Positions 7,151 through 15,204 of a stretch of DNA of 54,026 nt are shown here, piece by piece. The DNA is from Betaproteobacteria bacterium. GTDB lineage: Bacteria; Pseudomonadota; Gammaproteobacteria; Burkholderiales; SG8-41. A program made the translations under genes and the position numbers. The DNA lies in the NCBI GenBank assembly GCA_023266235.1, contig JAHFRL010000015.1:1-54026 (forward strand), given 5' to 3'. Position 1 is the stretch's first letter. Each line of letters starts with the position of its first letter. The notes under the pieces are model-generated. The model searched no databases. It was not told the origin of the DNA and saw only the letters and a program-made list of their open reading frames with translations.

Positions 7151-8647
7151 ATGCCCGTAAGCACGCAGCACAAAGACTATGACCGCATGCTTCCCAAGTG
7201 GAAGCGTTGCCGCGACGTGGCCGACGGTCAGGACGCAGTACATGCCGCGACCACTACATATTTGCCCAAGCTCAACGGCCAAGCCCCAAAAGATTATGAG
7301 AGCTATGTCAAGCGCGCTACTTTCTACAATGCCACGTGGCGCACGATCTCGGGTCTGGTCGGAATGATGCTTCGCCAGCCGCCGATCATCGAGGCACCGG
7401 CGTCTGTCATTGAGCTGTTGAAAGATGTTGATATGGCCGGCACACCGTTGCAGGTCTTCGCGCAAGACGTGTGTGAGCAGGCGCTCACGGTCGGGCGACT
7501 TGGAATTCTTGTCGACTGCCCGCCGATCACCGGCCCCACCGCGACGCTGGCTGACGCTCAGGCGCAGAACATCCGTCCGACGCTCCAGGTATACCGGGCG
7601 GAGGACGTATTGAACTGGAAGACCGGGCGCATCAACAACCGGACCGTGCTGATGCAAGTGACGCTGAAGGAAATTGAACTGGTGGCGAAGGACGAGTATG
7701 AGTCCGTCGAGGAGGACCGCTGGCGGGTGCTCGACCTGCGCCAGCGAGCGGCCAAGGTCGGCGACAATACCCCCAGCAAACCAGTCTATCGTCAGCGACT
7801 ATTCAAGATGAAGGGCGGGCAGGCGAACGTCAAAACGCTTGCGTTCGAGCAGATTGGTGAAGATATTTTCCCGCGCATGAATGGCCAACCAATGACGTTT
7901 ATTCCGTTCCAATTCCTAGGGTCGGATGATGTGACGTCGGACGTGGATGAGCCGCCGTTGATCGACCTCGTGGACCTGAATCTCGCGCATTACCGCGTCA
8001 GCGCGGACTACGAGCATGGGTGCCACTTCACCGGCTTGCCGACTCTGTTTTTGGCTGGCTTCAAAAAGGAAATGGACGACGCGGGTAATGCCAAAGAGGT
8101 TTATATCGGCAGCGAGTCGGCCATCGTCAGCAGCAATCCTGACGCGTCTGCTAGCTATGTCGAGGTCAACCACGACTTCGAACCGTTGCTGAAGAATCTC
8201 GCTGCAAAGGAGCAGCAGATGGCGGTGCTCGGTGCGCGGATGTTGGAGCCGCAAAAGAAAGCTCCCGAGGCGGCGGACTCCGGCTCAATCCGGCGCAAGG
8301 GCGAGGAGTCGATGCTGTCCAGCGTGGCGCAGGCGATCAGCCTCGGGTTGACGATTACCCTGAGGTGGTTCACAGCGTTTGCCGGGCAGGCGGCGGACGG
8401 CGTGAAGTTCGAGTTGAACCGGGACTTCTACCCGATGCGGATGGACGGCGCGACGCTGTCGTCGCTCGTGTCAGCGTGGCAGCAAGGGGCGATCTCCGAT
8501 CAGACATTGTTTGAGAATCTCCAACAGGGTGAGATCATCGCCCAGGATACAACGCTAGAAGACGAACAGGCGCGGATCGCCGCGAAGCAAGCGGATCTTC
8601 TAGCGCAACAGGCGGCGTATAATACTGGACAAGGAGTGGAGGTGTGA
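7151..8647 (+). CDS. Portal protein (DUF4055 type)
   Basis: 498 residues, the usual length for this portal class. The N-terminal part (YDRMLPKWKRCRDVADGQDAV ... WRTISGLVGMMLRQPP) is typical of DUF4055 portals. The C-terminal part carries the conserved ADSGSIRRKGEESMLSS stretch and a helical clip/crown region. It forms the dodecameric ring at the packaging vertex and docks TerL. A strong ribosome site, AAGGAG, precedes the ATG by eight bases. It lies between terL and the MuF gene, as in related siphoviruses. Confidence 0.9.
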   Translation: MPVSTQHKDYDRMLPKWKRCRDVADGQDAVHAATTTYLPKLNGQAPKDYESYVKRATFYNATWRTISGLVGMMLRQPPIIEAPASVIELLKDVDMAGTPLQVFAQDVCEQALTVGRLGILVDCPPITGPTATLADAQAQNIRPTLQVYRAEDVLNWKTGRINNRTVLMQVTLKEIELVAKDEYESVEEDRWRVLDLRQRAAKVGDNTPSKPVYRQRLFKMKGGQANVKTLAFEQIGEDIFPRMNGQPMTFIPFQFLGSDDVTSDVDEPPLIDLVDLNLAHYRVSADYEHGCHFTGLPTLFLAGFKKEMDDAGNAKEVYIGSESAIVSSNPDASASYVEVNHDFEPLLKNLAAKEQQMAVLGARMLEPQKKAPEAADSGSIRRKGEESMLSSVAQAISLGLTITLRWFTAFAGQAADGVKFELNRDFYPMRMDGATLSSLVSAWQQGAISDQTLFENLQQGEIIAQDTTLEDEQARIAAKQADLLAQQAAYNTGQGVEV

Positions 8648-8901
8648 GCAATATCAAATCGCTCCCGGGCGTAAAGGCGTACTCAGGCGAGCCGAATGGG
8701 CCGCTCGTCGAGGTGCTACGCGATTTGCTGAAGCGTGCGGAGGCGGGGCAGCTACAGTCAATGATCGCCACGGGATTCATGCTCGATGGTACTCGGATGG
8801 CGAGTTGGGCTGATTCTCACGACAATGTATACGAGATGCTCGGGGCGCTTGCGTGGCTGCAAGCTGAGTATGTGCATCGGCATACGGAGGGGTTGAAATG
8901 A
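8644..8901 (+). CDS. Small conserved head-region protein, unknown function
   Basis: 85 residues from GTG 8644, which overlaps the portal stop (GTGTGA); GGAGTGGAG lies upstream. It is a mainly helical protein with no membrane segment or motif I can name (LKRAEAGQLQSMIATGFMLDG). The next gene starts in its stop codon (ATGA), so the three small genes here are translationally coupled. Confidence 0.6.
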   Translation: MSNIKSLPGVKAYSGEPNGPLVEVLRDLLKRAEAGQLQSMIATGFMLDGTRMASWADSHDNVYEMLGALAWLQAEYVHRHTEGLK

Positions 8902-9137
8902 CCGTCACCGTTCTTCAACTTCCCGACCGCGACCTGACCGACGTGCCGCGTGCGCTGCGAGCATTGGCCGACGGGATTGAACGCGGCGAGTATGGTGACG
9001 CCCACAACGTGGCGTGGGTGGTGGACTGCGGTAGCACGCGCATGGCGTGTGGGTTGATGGGAGCAGCGCCTGAACCGGGGGCGACGGCGCACTTGCTGTT
9101 CGCTATTGCGCAACGTAAGTTGGAGCAAGGAACGTGA
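8898..9137 (+). CDS. Small conserved protein, unknown function
   Basis: 79 residues, ATGA overlap with the gene before. The start MTVTVLQLPDRDLTDVPRA and the middle segment HNVAWVVDCG resemble a recurring kind of small phage protein of the alpha/beta type, often in pairs such as this gene and the one at 8644. No catalytic residues stand out. Confidence 0.6.
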   Translation: MTVTVLQLPDRDLTDVPRALRALADGIERGEYGDAHNVAWVVDCGSTRMACGLMGAAPEPGATAHLLFAIAQRKLEQGT

Positions 9138-9138
9138 T

Positions 9139-9441
9139 ATGAGAATTGGGACCGTTGCCTTCGATAACTGCGAAACAGCTGGAAGTTGCATGACCGCAGC
9201 GGCGAGGATGCCTTACAATACGCTGACAATCGACAAGGTGTTGAAGACGATCGAAGCGCTTGGGCCAATTCCCGAGGAACCGTGTATGGCTCTGATGAAG
9301 AAGCATGGGTTTGATCCAGCGCGCGGGGACTGCTTGGTGTTGCCTAAGTATATTGAGCAAGAACTCGGATGGCCGGGAGCACCTCGGTATGTGAAGTTCT
9401 CGGAGTTGGTGACCGGGCCAACGCTGATTCGCGGATTCTGA
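9139..9441 (+). CDS. Small conserved phage protein, unknown function
   Basis: 100 residues from ATG 9139, preferred over earlier in-frame codons because AAGGAACGTGAT precedes it and it begins right after the previous stop. The central part (MALMKKHGFDPARGDCLVLP) occurs in small phage proteins near head genes. It has three Cys residues and no membrane segment. The next gene begins one base after its stop. Confidence 0.6.
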   Translation: MRIGTVAFDNCETAGSCMTAAARMPYNTLTIDKVLKTIEALGPIPEEPCMALMKKHGFDPARGDCLVLPKYIEQELGWPGAPRYVKFSELVTGPTLIRGF

Positions 9442-9442
9442 A

Positions 9443-10486
9443 ATGCCCACCCCCCTCGCCGACGCCGTCCTGACGCACCAAATCGACCTCCTTCGCATGG
9501 AGGCTGATACCGCGGCCAAAGTTCTACGTCTGCTCAATGAACTTCAGCGTGAGTTGGCGGGGCGCATCATTACCGAAGACCTGACCGCATGGAACAAGGC
9601 GCGGCTAACTCAGTTCCTCGCGCAGACCACGGCGATTATCGACGACTACTATGCCAAGATCGCGGCGTCGGTCGGAGCTCATGGTCAGACTGCCGCGTCC
9701 ACTGCCGCGACGCACGCCGCCTCTACTCTCAACACCGTCATCATCGACATCAGCGCAGCGCTGCCGACAGAAACATTCCTGTCACGGTTGGCGGGCAACG
9801 CGCTGATTCAGGGCGCACCGTCTACTACGTGGTGGGGCAAACAGGCGGCGGACACCGCATTTCGGTTTGCAGCCACCGTGCGCCAAGGCGCAGCGCAAGG
9901 TGAATCGGGCGAGCAGATTGTGACGCGGATCGTGGGCAGCGCGAAAAAGGGTATCACGGGCGTGATGGACATTGCCCGGAGCAACGCGCGCTCCCTCGTG
10001 CATACCAGCCTTCAAGCATTGGCGAATGGGTCGAGGATGGAGACTTGGCGCAAGAACGATGCCGACATTGAGGCGGTCGAATGGCTTGCGACGCTTGACG
10101 TGCATACGTGTTTGATTTGCGGCCCGCGTGACTTGAAACGATACACCCTCGACGATCCGCCACAGCCCATTGATCACGACTTACCGTGGAACGGCGGGCC
10201 AGGCGTCATTCACTGGGGGTGCCGTTGCGTGGCATCTCCGGTACCGAAGGCGATCCCTGGATTCAAGTTCCCGGTTGGTCAACGAGCGGCGGGCGGTGGC
10301 CCAGTTCCCGGTAACATGGACTTCGAGGCGTTTCTTAAGCGTAAGGGCGAAGCGTGGCAGGACGAATCTCTCGGCAAGGGGCGCGCGGAGTTATGGCGCA
10401 AGAAGAAGCTCACGCTGGAGCAGCTGCTGGGCAATTTCAGTCACAATCCGTTATCATTGACGCAACTTGAGGCGAAGTATGGATAG
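9443..10486 (+). CDS. Minor head protein, MuF / SPP1 gp7 type
   Basis: 347 residues. A long helical N-terminal part (1-200) precedes the MuF signature: TLDVHTCLICGPRD (218-230) and GVIHWGCRCVASP (255-266), with four Cys (223, 226, 260, 262) that probably bind zinc. MuF proteins bind the portal, enter the prohead and in many phages are ejected with the DNA; some carry fused toxins. Here no toxin is fused. Instead, a membrane peptidase-like gene and an ADP-ribosyltransferase-like gene follow directly. Confidence 0.88.
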   Translation: MPTPLADAVLTHQIDLLRMEADTAAKVLRLLNELQRELAGRIITEDLTAWNKARLTQFLAQTTAIIDDYYAKIAASVGAHGQTAASTAATHAASTLNTVIIDISAALPTETFLSRLAGNALIQGAPSTTWWGKQAADTAFRFAATVRQGAAQGESGEQIVTRIVGSAKKGITGVMDIARSNARSLVHTSLQALANGSRMETWRKNDADIEAVEWLATLDVHTCLICGPRDLKRYTLDDPPQPIDHDLPWNGGPGVIHWGCRCVASPVPKAIPGFKFPVGQRAAGGGPVPGNMDFEAFLKRKGEAWQDESLGKGRAELWRKKKLTLEQLLGNFSHNPLSLTQLEAKYG

Positions 10487-10886
10487 TATTGGCTTTGGCA
10501 TTTTCACTTTCTGGCTCCTCTGGTGCCTCAGCAATCTCGCCATCATGTTCTTTGTCGCTCCACGCGGCCCGGCATTTACTGGCTTTCGTATCGTGATGCC
10601 TGAGTATTTGAAGCAAATACTGTCTAAGGCAGAGTACGACGCGATTCTGGCGCATGAGCAAGGCCACAAGCACCATCGCCACGTGTGGGAGAACTACGCG
10701 CGGGCTTGTTTCTTCCATTTTACGAGCAAGGGGCGGCGGCGCGAGCAGGAGATGGAGGCCGATGACTACGCGGCCAACAGAGGCCACGCGGTGGCTCTCG
10801 CTTCCGCACTGCGCAAGTTGTCGATGAATAAGTTTGATCACCTGCGGGCGCGGCGGCTTTTAGGAGAACGCGATGGCATGGTCTGA
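10479..10886 (+). CDS. Membrane-anchored zinc metallopeptidase-like protein
   Basis: 135 residues from ATG 10479, inside the end of the MuF gene. One transmembrane helix (about 5-27) is followed by HEQGH (59-63), matching HExxH, and a downstream acidic EMEADDYAA (91-99) that matches the third-ligand region of M48/M56-type gluzincins (ExxxD). The geometry suggests a small active zinc peptidase with its catalytic part on one side of the membrane. The partner is unknown; the position after the MuF gene suggests a virion or ejected enzyme, but a host-membrane role is also possible. Confidence 0.65.
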   Translation: MDSIGFGIFTFWLLWCLSNLAIMFFVAPRGPAFTGFRIVMPEYLKQILSKAEYDAILAHEQGHKHHRHVWENYARACFFHFTSKGRRREQEMEADDYAANRGHAVALASALRKLSMNKFDHLRARRLLGERDGMV

Positions 10887-11397
10887 TGCAGCAAGGAAGG
10901 CGGCGGCGGAAATGCGGCGGCGCCGTGCGCTTCAAGCTGGGGATCAACCTCCAGTCTTCAAAGGTGTTTTCTGGCGCGCAGGGCCGACGAATAATCCCAC
11001 CGGGTCGGGAATCAGATTTGGCAGCCGACGAAACGCAGCGCAATACGTCTCTTCACCCGGGAAAGAAAGGCTCTCCCGCTATTTTGTGAAGATTAAACGG
11101 CCATTGATCGCGCGCAATATCTATGACGCAAGTGCGCGCCTTGGATTAGCAAAGAGCGCTGGGGATGCCAACCAGAAACTTAACGATGCGATGCAGCGTG
11201 CGAGCAAGAAGGGAAACGCTTCTTCCGCTTGGATGGCGCTAGATCGGAAATTGAAGAGTGCGGCGTCAAAGAAGGGGCATGGAGGGATGGTGTTTACGGA
11301 CTCCATTGCGGGCGCCCGACGCAAACAGATTGAGGTGGTCGCGTTTAAGCGGCGCGGTAGCGTTCGTGAAATTATGAAGAAGTTGAGAGCTAAGTAA
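10873..11397 (+). CDS. MAWSDAAR-tagged protein with ADP-ribosyltransferase-like body (copy B)
   Basis: 174 residues, starting inside the end of the peptidase gene with AGGAG upstream. Residues 1-18 (MAWSDAARKAAAEMRRRR) are the shared tag. The body resembles the ADP-ribosyltransferase-like domains of phage polyvalent proteins: an N-terminal strand with a conserved Arg (GVFWRAG, 31-37), a FGSRRNAAQY segment (49-58), and a C-terminal GHGGMVFTD (135-143) followed by QIEVVAF (152-158). That is the order of the R, S/Y and closing-strand elements of that fold. I infer an ejected effector; enzymatic activity is not proven by the sequence. Confidence 0.6.
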   Translation: MAWSDAARKAAAEMRRRRALQAGDQPPVFKGVFWRAGPTNNPTGSGIRFGSRRNAAQYVSSPGKERLSRYFVKIKRPLIARNIYDASARLGLAKSAGDANQKLNDAMQRASKKGNASSAWMALDRKLKSAASKKGHGGMVFTDSIAGARRKQIEVVAFKRRGSVREIMKKLRAK

Positions 11398-11466
11398 CAC
11401 CGCCCACGCAGGACGCGTGAGCACCCAACAGCCGGGATGGCTGAGTTGTGAAAATAGGAGAAGCAA

Positions 11467-12405
11467 ATGAAGTTTGAAAAGATGAAAGTTGAATCGGTAA
11501 ACGGTACTGATACGGGCGAGTCTGTGCTTAAGCAGCGGTGTTATTCGATGCCGCTGTCCCCGCCTTCGATTTGGCAGCGCATAAGATTTGCAGTCATTGA
11601 TTGGGTTAAGCGCACCGGCCTTTCCCTCGGCGCCATCGCGCCTGAAGTGGACAGTGTGGACGCGCTGCCGGAGTTCCAGCGCGGGTGGTATGAGCAGGAC
11701 GCCGCGACGAAGAAGTTCAAGCTCAATCTGTCGAAGGTCGAGGTGGAAGACGTTACCGGCTTGAAGAACACCGTCAAGGCCACTCGCACTGAGGCGGAAG
11801 CCGCGAAGCGTCTCGCCGATCAACGCATCGCCGAAGCCCTGAAGCCGTTTGAGGGAATCGACCCTGTGAAGGTCCACGAGATGATGGCGAAGCTCGGCAA
11901 TGACGAAGAAGCCACCCTGATCGCCGCGGGCAAGCTCGATGAGGTAATCTCGCGCAGGATGAAGAAGCTGACCGACGCACAACAGAAGCTGGTGGATGAG
12001 GCGGCGGAACGGGAGTCCGGCGCGCTGGAGGTGGCCTCTACATTCATGGAGCGCGTCCTCGACAACCACGTGCGTGCGGCAGCGGCCAAGGCAGGCTTGC
12101 ACCCGTCCGCGATCGAAGACGCCCTGCTCCGGGCGCGGGCGATTTTCTCTTTGAATGATGAGGGGGAGGCGGTGCAGTTGTCCGATGACGATGGTGAAAC
12201 TCCAGTGCTCGGCAAAGATGGCAAAACCCCGTTTTCTCCGGCGGAGTGGCTGGAGGGGATGAAGGAGACCGCTCCTCATTGGTTCCCTGCGAGCGCCTCT
12301 GGCGGCGGTGCGAGTGGAGGTGGTCGGAAGCCAGGCGCCGTGGACTTGTCCAACCTCTCCCCCACTGCGCGCCTCACCGCGGCGCGGGCAGCGAAGGGGG
12401 GATAA
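11467..12405 (+). CDS. Capsid scaffold-like protein
   Basis: 312 residues. The middle is a long charged helical region (about 85-220: TEAEAAKRLADQRIAEALKP ... LTDAQQKLVDEAAERES). The C-terminal part (KTPFSPAEWLEGMKETAPHW, then a GGGASGGG linker) matches the scaffold-like family (DUF6651-type) placed directly before major capsid genes. It should direct prohead assembly and then leave or be digested. GGAGAAGCAA precedes the ATG. The extra N-terminal 55 residues (PPSIWQRIRFAVIDWVKRTG) look amphipathic and may be membrane- or portal-binding. Confidence 0.78.
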   Translation: MKFEKMKVESVNGTDTGESVLKQRCYSMPLSPPSIWQRIRFAVIDWVKRTGLSLGAIAPEVDSVDALPEFQRGWYEQDAATKKFKLNLSKVEVEDVTGLKNTVKATRTEAEAAKRLADQRIAEALKPFEGIDPVKVHEMMAKLGNDEEATLIAAGKLDEVISRRMKKLTDAQQKLVDEAAERESGALEVASTFMERVLDNHVRAAAAKAGLHPSAIEDALLRARAIFSLNDEGEAVQLSDDDGETPVLGKDGKTPFSPAEWLEGMKETAPHWFPASASGGGASGGGRKPGAVDLSNLSPTARLTAARAAKGG

Positions 12406-12410
12406 AACTG

Positions 12411-12439
12411 TTTACTTTCTCAAAAGAATGAATTAAAAT
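12411..12439 (+). promoter_or_regulatory. Candidate promoter before the major capsid gene
   Basis: TTTACT (12411-12416), 17-base spacer, TAAAAT (12434-12439), in a short AT-rich stretch between scaffold and capsid genes. It would boost capsid expression. A GC hairpin follows 27 bases later. Confidence 0.45.
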
Positions 12440-12465
12440 TATTTTAGTTATAGTTTTGGGTCGCA

Positions 12466-12484
12466 GGAGGGCGAGATGCCCTCC
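12466..12484 (+). terminator. GC hairpin between scaffold and capsid genes
   Basis: GGAGGGC, loop GAGAT, GCCCTCC: a perfect seven-pair stem followed by TCCCCTGTTTT. It could be a partial terminator for the upstream operon or a 5' stabiliser of the capsid message. The T-run is not immediately adjacent, so termination is probably incomplete. Confidence 0.5.
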
Positions 12485-12594
12485 TCCCCTGTTTTACAAG
12501 TTGGTCTCTCGCGGGACGCGGGGTTCTGACAAAACGTCCGGGATGGGCGGCAGTGAACAAGTTTCCCATTCAACGTTTTGTAAAGGACACCGTC

Positions 12595-13605
12595 ATGATC
12601 CGCATCAAACACCTCTTCAGCGCACTCGCTGCGCTCTTCAGTACTTACCTATCCAACTCAGGCCTCGTGCTCGGCGGGTTGACCCTTGTCGAAGCCGCCA
12701 AGTTGGAAACCGGCGATGTGGTTCGTCAGGCGATCATCGAGCTGTATGCCGGTTCGTCCGACATCCTGATGAATCTGCCGTTCGACACCATCCCTGGCAA
12801 CGCGATGAAGTACAATCGCGAGGACTCGTTGCCCGGCGTCGGCTTCCGTGGCGTAAACGAGGCCTACACCCCTTCCACTGGCGTGCTGAACCCGTTGACC
12901 GAGGCGCTGGTCATCGCGGGCGGCGATCTCGATGTGGACAAGTTCATCGTCGACACTATGGGTGCCGCGCAGCGCTCGACGCATGAGGCGATGAAAGTGC
13001 GGGCGCTGTCCCTGGCGTGGACGAAGAAGTTCATCAAGGGCGACAACCAGAGCGACCCGCGTGAGTTCGACGGCCTGCAAGTCCGCATCACCGGCGCGCA
13101 GAAAATCGCTGCGGGCACCACCGATGGTGGTGACGCGCTTTCGATCTCGATCCTGGACCAGGCAATCGACCAGACGCTGAATCCGACTCATTTGTTGATG
13201 AGCAAGGCGATGCGGCGCCGGTTGACGCAGGCCGCACGCACTACCACTGTCGGCGGCTTCATCATGTATGCGCCCGACGCGTTCGGACGGCGGCAGGCGA
13301 TCTACAACGATTTGCCGATCCTCACCGTGGACCTCGATGAGGCACAGGCCGCGATCCTCGGCTTCAACGAGGTAAGCAACCACGCCAACGCGACCGCCAC
13401 CGCCTCAAGCATTTACGTGCTCTCGCTCGGCGACGGAGCGATCCAAGGCCTGCAGAACGGCGGTGTGGACGTGCGGGACCTCGGCGAGCTGCAAACTGCG
13501 CCGGTCTACCGCACGCGGGTCGAGTGGTACAACGGCTTCGGTGTCTTCAATGGCCGCGCCGCCACTCGCATCTGGTCGATCTCCAACGCCGCGTTCGTCG
13601 CGTAA
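12595..13605 (+). CDS. Major capsid protein
   Basis: 336 residues from ATG 12595, chosen because AAAGGACACCGTC lies just upstream; an earlier in-frame ATG at 12553 lacks such a site. The sequence after a 40-residue leader (GDVVRQAIIELYAGSSDILM, FDTIPGNAMKYNREDSLPGV) and the C-terminal part (VYRTRVEWYNGFGVFNGRAA) match HK97-fold capsid proteins of siphoviruses that follow a scaffold gene. Hundreds of copies form the shell. The first 20 residues (MIRIKHLFSALAALFSTYLS) make an amphipathic helix resembling the starts of the next gene products. Confidence 0.9.
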   Translation: MIRIKHLFSALAALFSTYLSNSGLVLGGLTLVEAAKLETGDVVRQAIIELYAGSSDILMNLPFDTIPGNAMKYNREDSLPGVGFRGVNEAYTPSTGVLNPLTEALVIAGGDLDVDKFIVDTMGAAQRSTHEAMKVRALSLAWTKKFIKGDNQSDPREFDGLQVRITGAQKIAAGTTDGGDALSISILDQAIDQTLNPTHLLMSKAMRRRLTQAARTTTVGGFIMYAPDAFGRRQAIYNDLPILTVDLDEAQAAILGFNEVSNHANATATASSIYVLSLGDGAIQGLQNGGVDVRDLGELQTAPVYRTRVEWYNGFGVFNGRAATRIWSISNAAFVA

Positions 13606-13635
13606 CCTCAATTACTCACTGAAAAGGATACTCAC

Positions 13636-14184
13636 ATGAAACGCATTCAAAGTCTTCTCTATGTGGCGGTCGCCTCGCTGCTTGCCGGTGCCGCCGATTT
13701 TCTGAATCGCTACACGCGGCTTTCGGGGTTGGCGGCGACGCTGAACCTCTATTCGCAATACACCTACGACGCCAGCCTGTTGCTGAAGGCGGCGGCGCTG
13801 GTTGCGGCTACTGCTAACGGCTCTTTGGAGCTGGATGTCGGAGCTGGTTTGCTGTGCGCCAATCTAGTGATCGACGCGACCGCCGTGGAGATTGATTCCA
13901 ACGACGAGAGCTATGAGATCATCGTGCAGGGATCTACGGTCGCGGGCTTCGGTACTGCTTCGGCAATTACGCCCTTGGCCTCAATCACCATCGGCGACAA
14001 GGCCTCCACGCGTGGCGCGGCGGGCGTGATCGGGATCGGCACTGACGACGTGGCTGGACGTTACGTGGTGCCTTTCCGCAATGAGCGCAACGGCACGCTG
14101 TATCGTTACCTGCGCATCCGCACGGTCGTGGTCGGGACCATCGCCACCGGCATCAACTACTCGGCTTGGGTCGCGAAGTGCTAG
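13636..14184 (+). CDS. Probable minor capsid or decoration protein
   Basis: 182 residues. An amphipathic or signal-like start (MKRIQSLLYVAVASLLAGAA) is followed by a beta-rich body (LELDVGAGLLCANLVIDA ... VVPFRNERNGTLYRYLRIRT), which looks like a compact beta-barrel virion protein. It lies immediately downstream of the major capsid gene, the usual place for decoration or head-fibre proteins. A good ribosome site (AAAAGGATACTCAC) is present. A strong terminator follows. The assignment is by position and fold feel, not by a named family. Confidence 0.6.
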   Translation: MKRIQSLLYVAVASLLAGAADFLNRYTRLSGLAATLNLYSQYTYDASLLLKAAALVAATANGSLELDVGAGLLCANLVIDATAVEIDSNDESYEIIVQGSTVAGFGTASAITPLASITIGDKASTRGAAGVIGIGTDDVAGRYVVPFRNERNGTLYRYLRIRTVVVGTIATGINYSAWVAKC

Positions 14185-14215
14185 GAAGATAGCCGCGACA
14201 TTTTGGGTGAAGCCA

Positions 14216-14245
14216 AACAACCCGACACACTGGTCGGGTTGTTTT
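14216..14245 (+). terminator. Rho-independent terminator after the capsid block
   Basis: An 11-pair perfect stem (AACAACCCGAC / GTCGGGTTGTT) with a six-base loop (ACACTG) ending in TTTT. It separates the capsid-proximal genes from the next minor structural genes and would lower downstream transcription. Confidence 0.85.
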
Positions 14246-14263
14246 AGATAGGAAGGAGCAAAC

Positions 14264-14947
14264 ATGAACTTCAGCAAACTTGCACTGGCGGTCGCAGAGG
14301 CTTTCGGGTTAATTCTGGGCGCACGCACGGCGACTGTGGCCACCGCGGTGAACGCCAACATTCGCCGTATCGAGGAAGTTGATATTGACACCACGACCCA
14401 AGGGCTGGGCACTGTCCCGACGGCCGCGATGCCGTATATCACCAAGGTCGAGCGTGGTGACCCAGGTGGCGTGACCCACCAGACCGTGCTCACCTGCACC
14501 GCGCTGCCGATCAGTATGGCGGATGACGCCGGCATTGCGCAATATGGCGGTGTCAAGGTCTACGACTTCCCTACCGGATTGCTTATGACCCTCGGCGCGG
14601 TAGTTGATGGCGCGCTCACCGGTTATGCCTCACTCATCGACACTTTCGATGGTGACGTAGCCATTGGCACCGTGACGGCGACGACGGGCGCTACGCTCGT
14701 CTCGACTGAGGCGGACATTATGCCCTCGGTTGCGCTGTCTCAGGCCGTGGGAGAAGTCGCGAACTGCGATGCAGTTTCGGTTGCCGCGGTGCTGACGGAG
14801 TCCGGTGCGCGTTGGCTGGACGGCACGGCCACCGCCAAGAGCGCGTTCCTGAACTTTGTGGTCGATGACAACGCGGCCCACGGTGCAGGCACGGCGACCT
14901 TCACCGGCACGATCACGCTGACTTGGATCAACCTCGGCGACAAGTAA
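14264..14947 (+). CDS. Virion structural protein, unknown role
   Basis: 227 residues. The start MNFSKLALAVAEAFGLILGA is an amphipathic helix like those of the two preceding genes. The rest is beta-rich and Ala/Thr-rich (THQTVLTCTALPISMADDAG ... TATFTGTITLTWINLGDK), typical of a head or tail surface protein in phages where a similar gene follows the capsid gene. GGAAGGAGCAAAC precedes the ATG. It is probably expressed as a major virion component, because it has its own leader after a terminator. Confidence 0.55.
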   Translation: MNFSKLALAVAEAFGLILGARTATVATAVNANIRRIEEVDIDTTTQGLGTVPTAAMPYITKVERGDPGGVTHQTVLTCTALPISMADDAGIAQYGGVKVYDFPTGLLMTLGAVVDGALTGYASLIDTFDGDVAIGTVTATTGATLVSTEADIMPSVALSQAVGEVANCDAVSVAAVLTESGARWLDGTATAKSAFLNFVVDDNAAHGAGTATFTGTITLTWINLGDK

Positions 14948-14973
14948 TTTCATCTAACCAAAGGAGAAGCGCA

Positions 14974-15186
14974 ATGAAAGTATACGGACCCAAAGGGCAA
15001 GTGTACGAGGGAGAGCCGGTCGATTGCCGCGAGCTGATGCAGGTGGGCGGCTACACCAAGGAGCCGCAATCAGTGGAGGATGTTGCCGTTGAATCTGGTG
15101 CGGAGCAGAAGTCTCCAGTGCCTGTTGAGGCGATCGGCAAGTCCGCGGATCAGACCAAGGGCAAGTCCGCCAAGGTCGGCAAGTAA
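14974..15186 (+). CDS. Small acidic/lysine-rich protein, unknown function
   Basis: 70 residues from ATG 14974, selected by AAAGGAGAAGCGCA upstream. The N-terminal 30 residues (MKVYGPKGQVYEGEPVDCRE) look folded; the C-terminal 40 are low-complexity (Lys, Ser, Ala, Val) and end KGKSAKVGK. Small proteins with a short conserved head and a disordered tail are frequent next to capsid genes, but no function is known to me. Confidence 0.6.
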   Translation: MKVYGPKGQVYEGEPVDCRELMQVGGYTKEPQSVEDVAVESGAEQKSPVPVEAIGKSADQTKGKSAKVGK

Positions 15187-15204
15187 TCTACAGGAGCATT
15201 GAAC

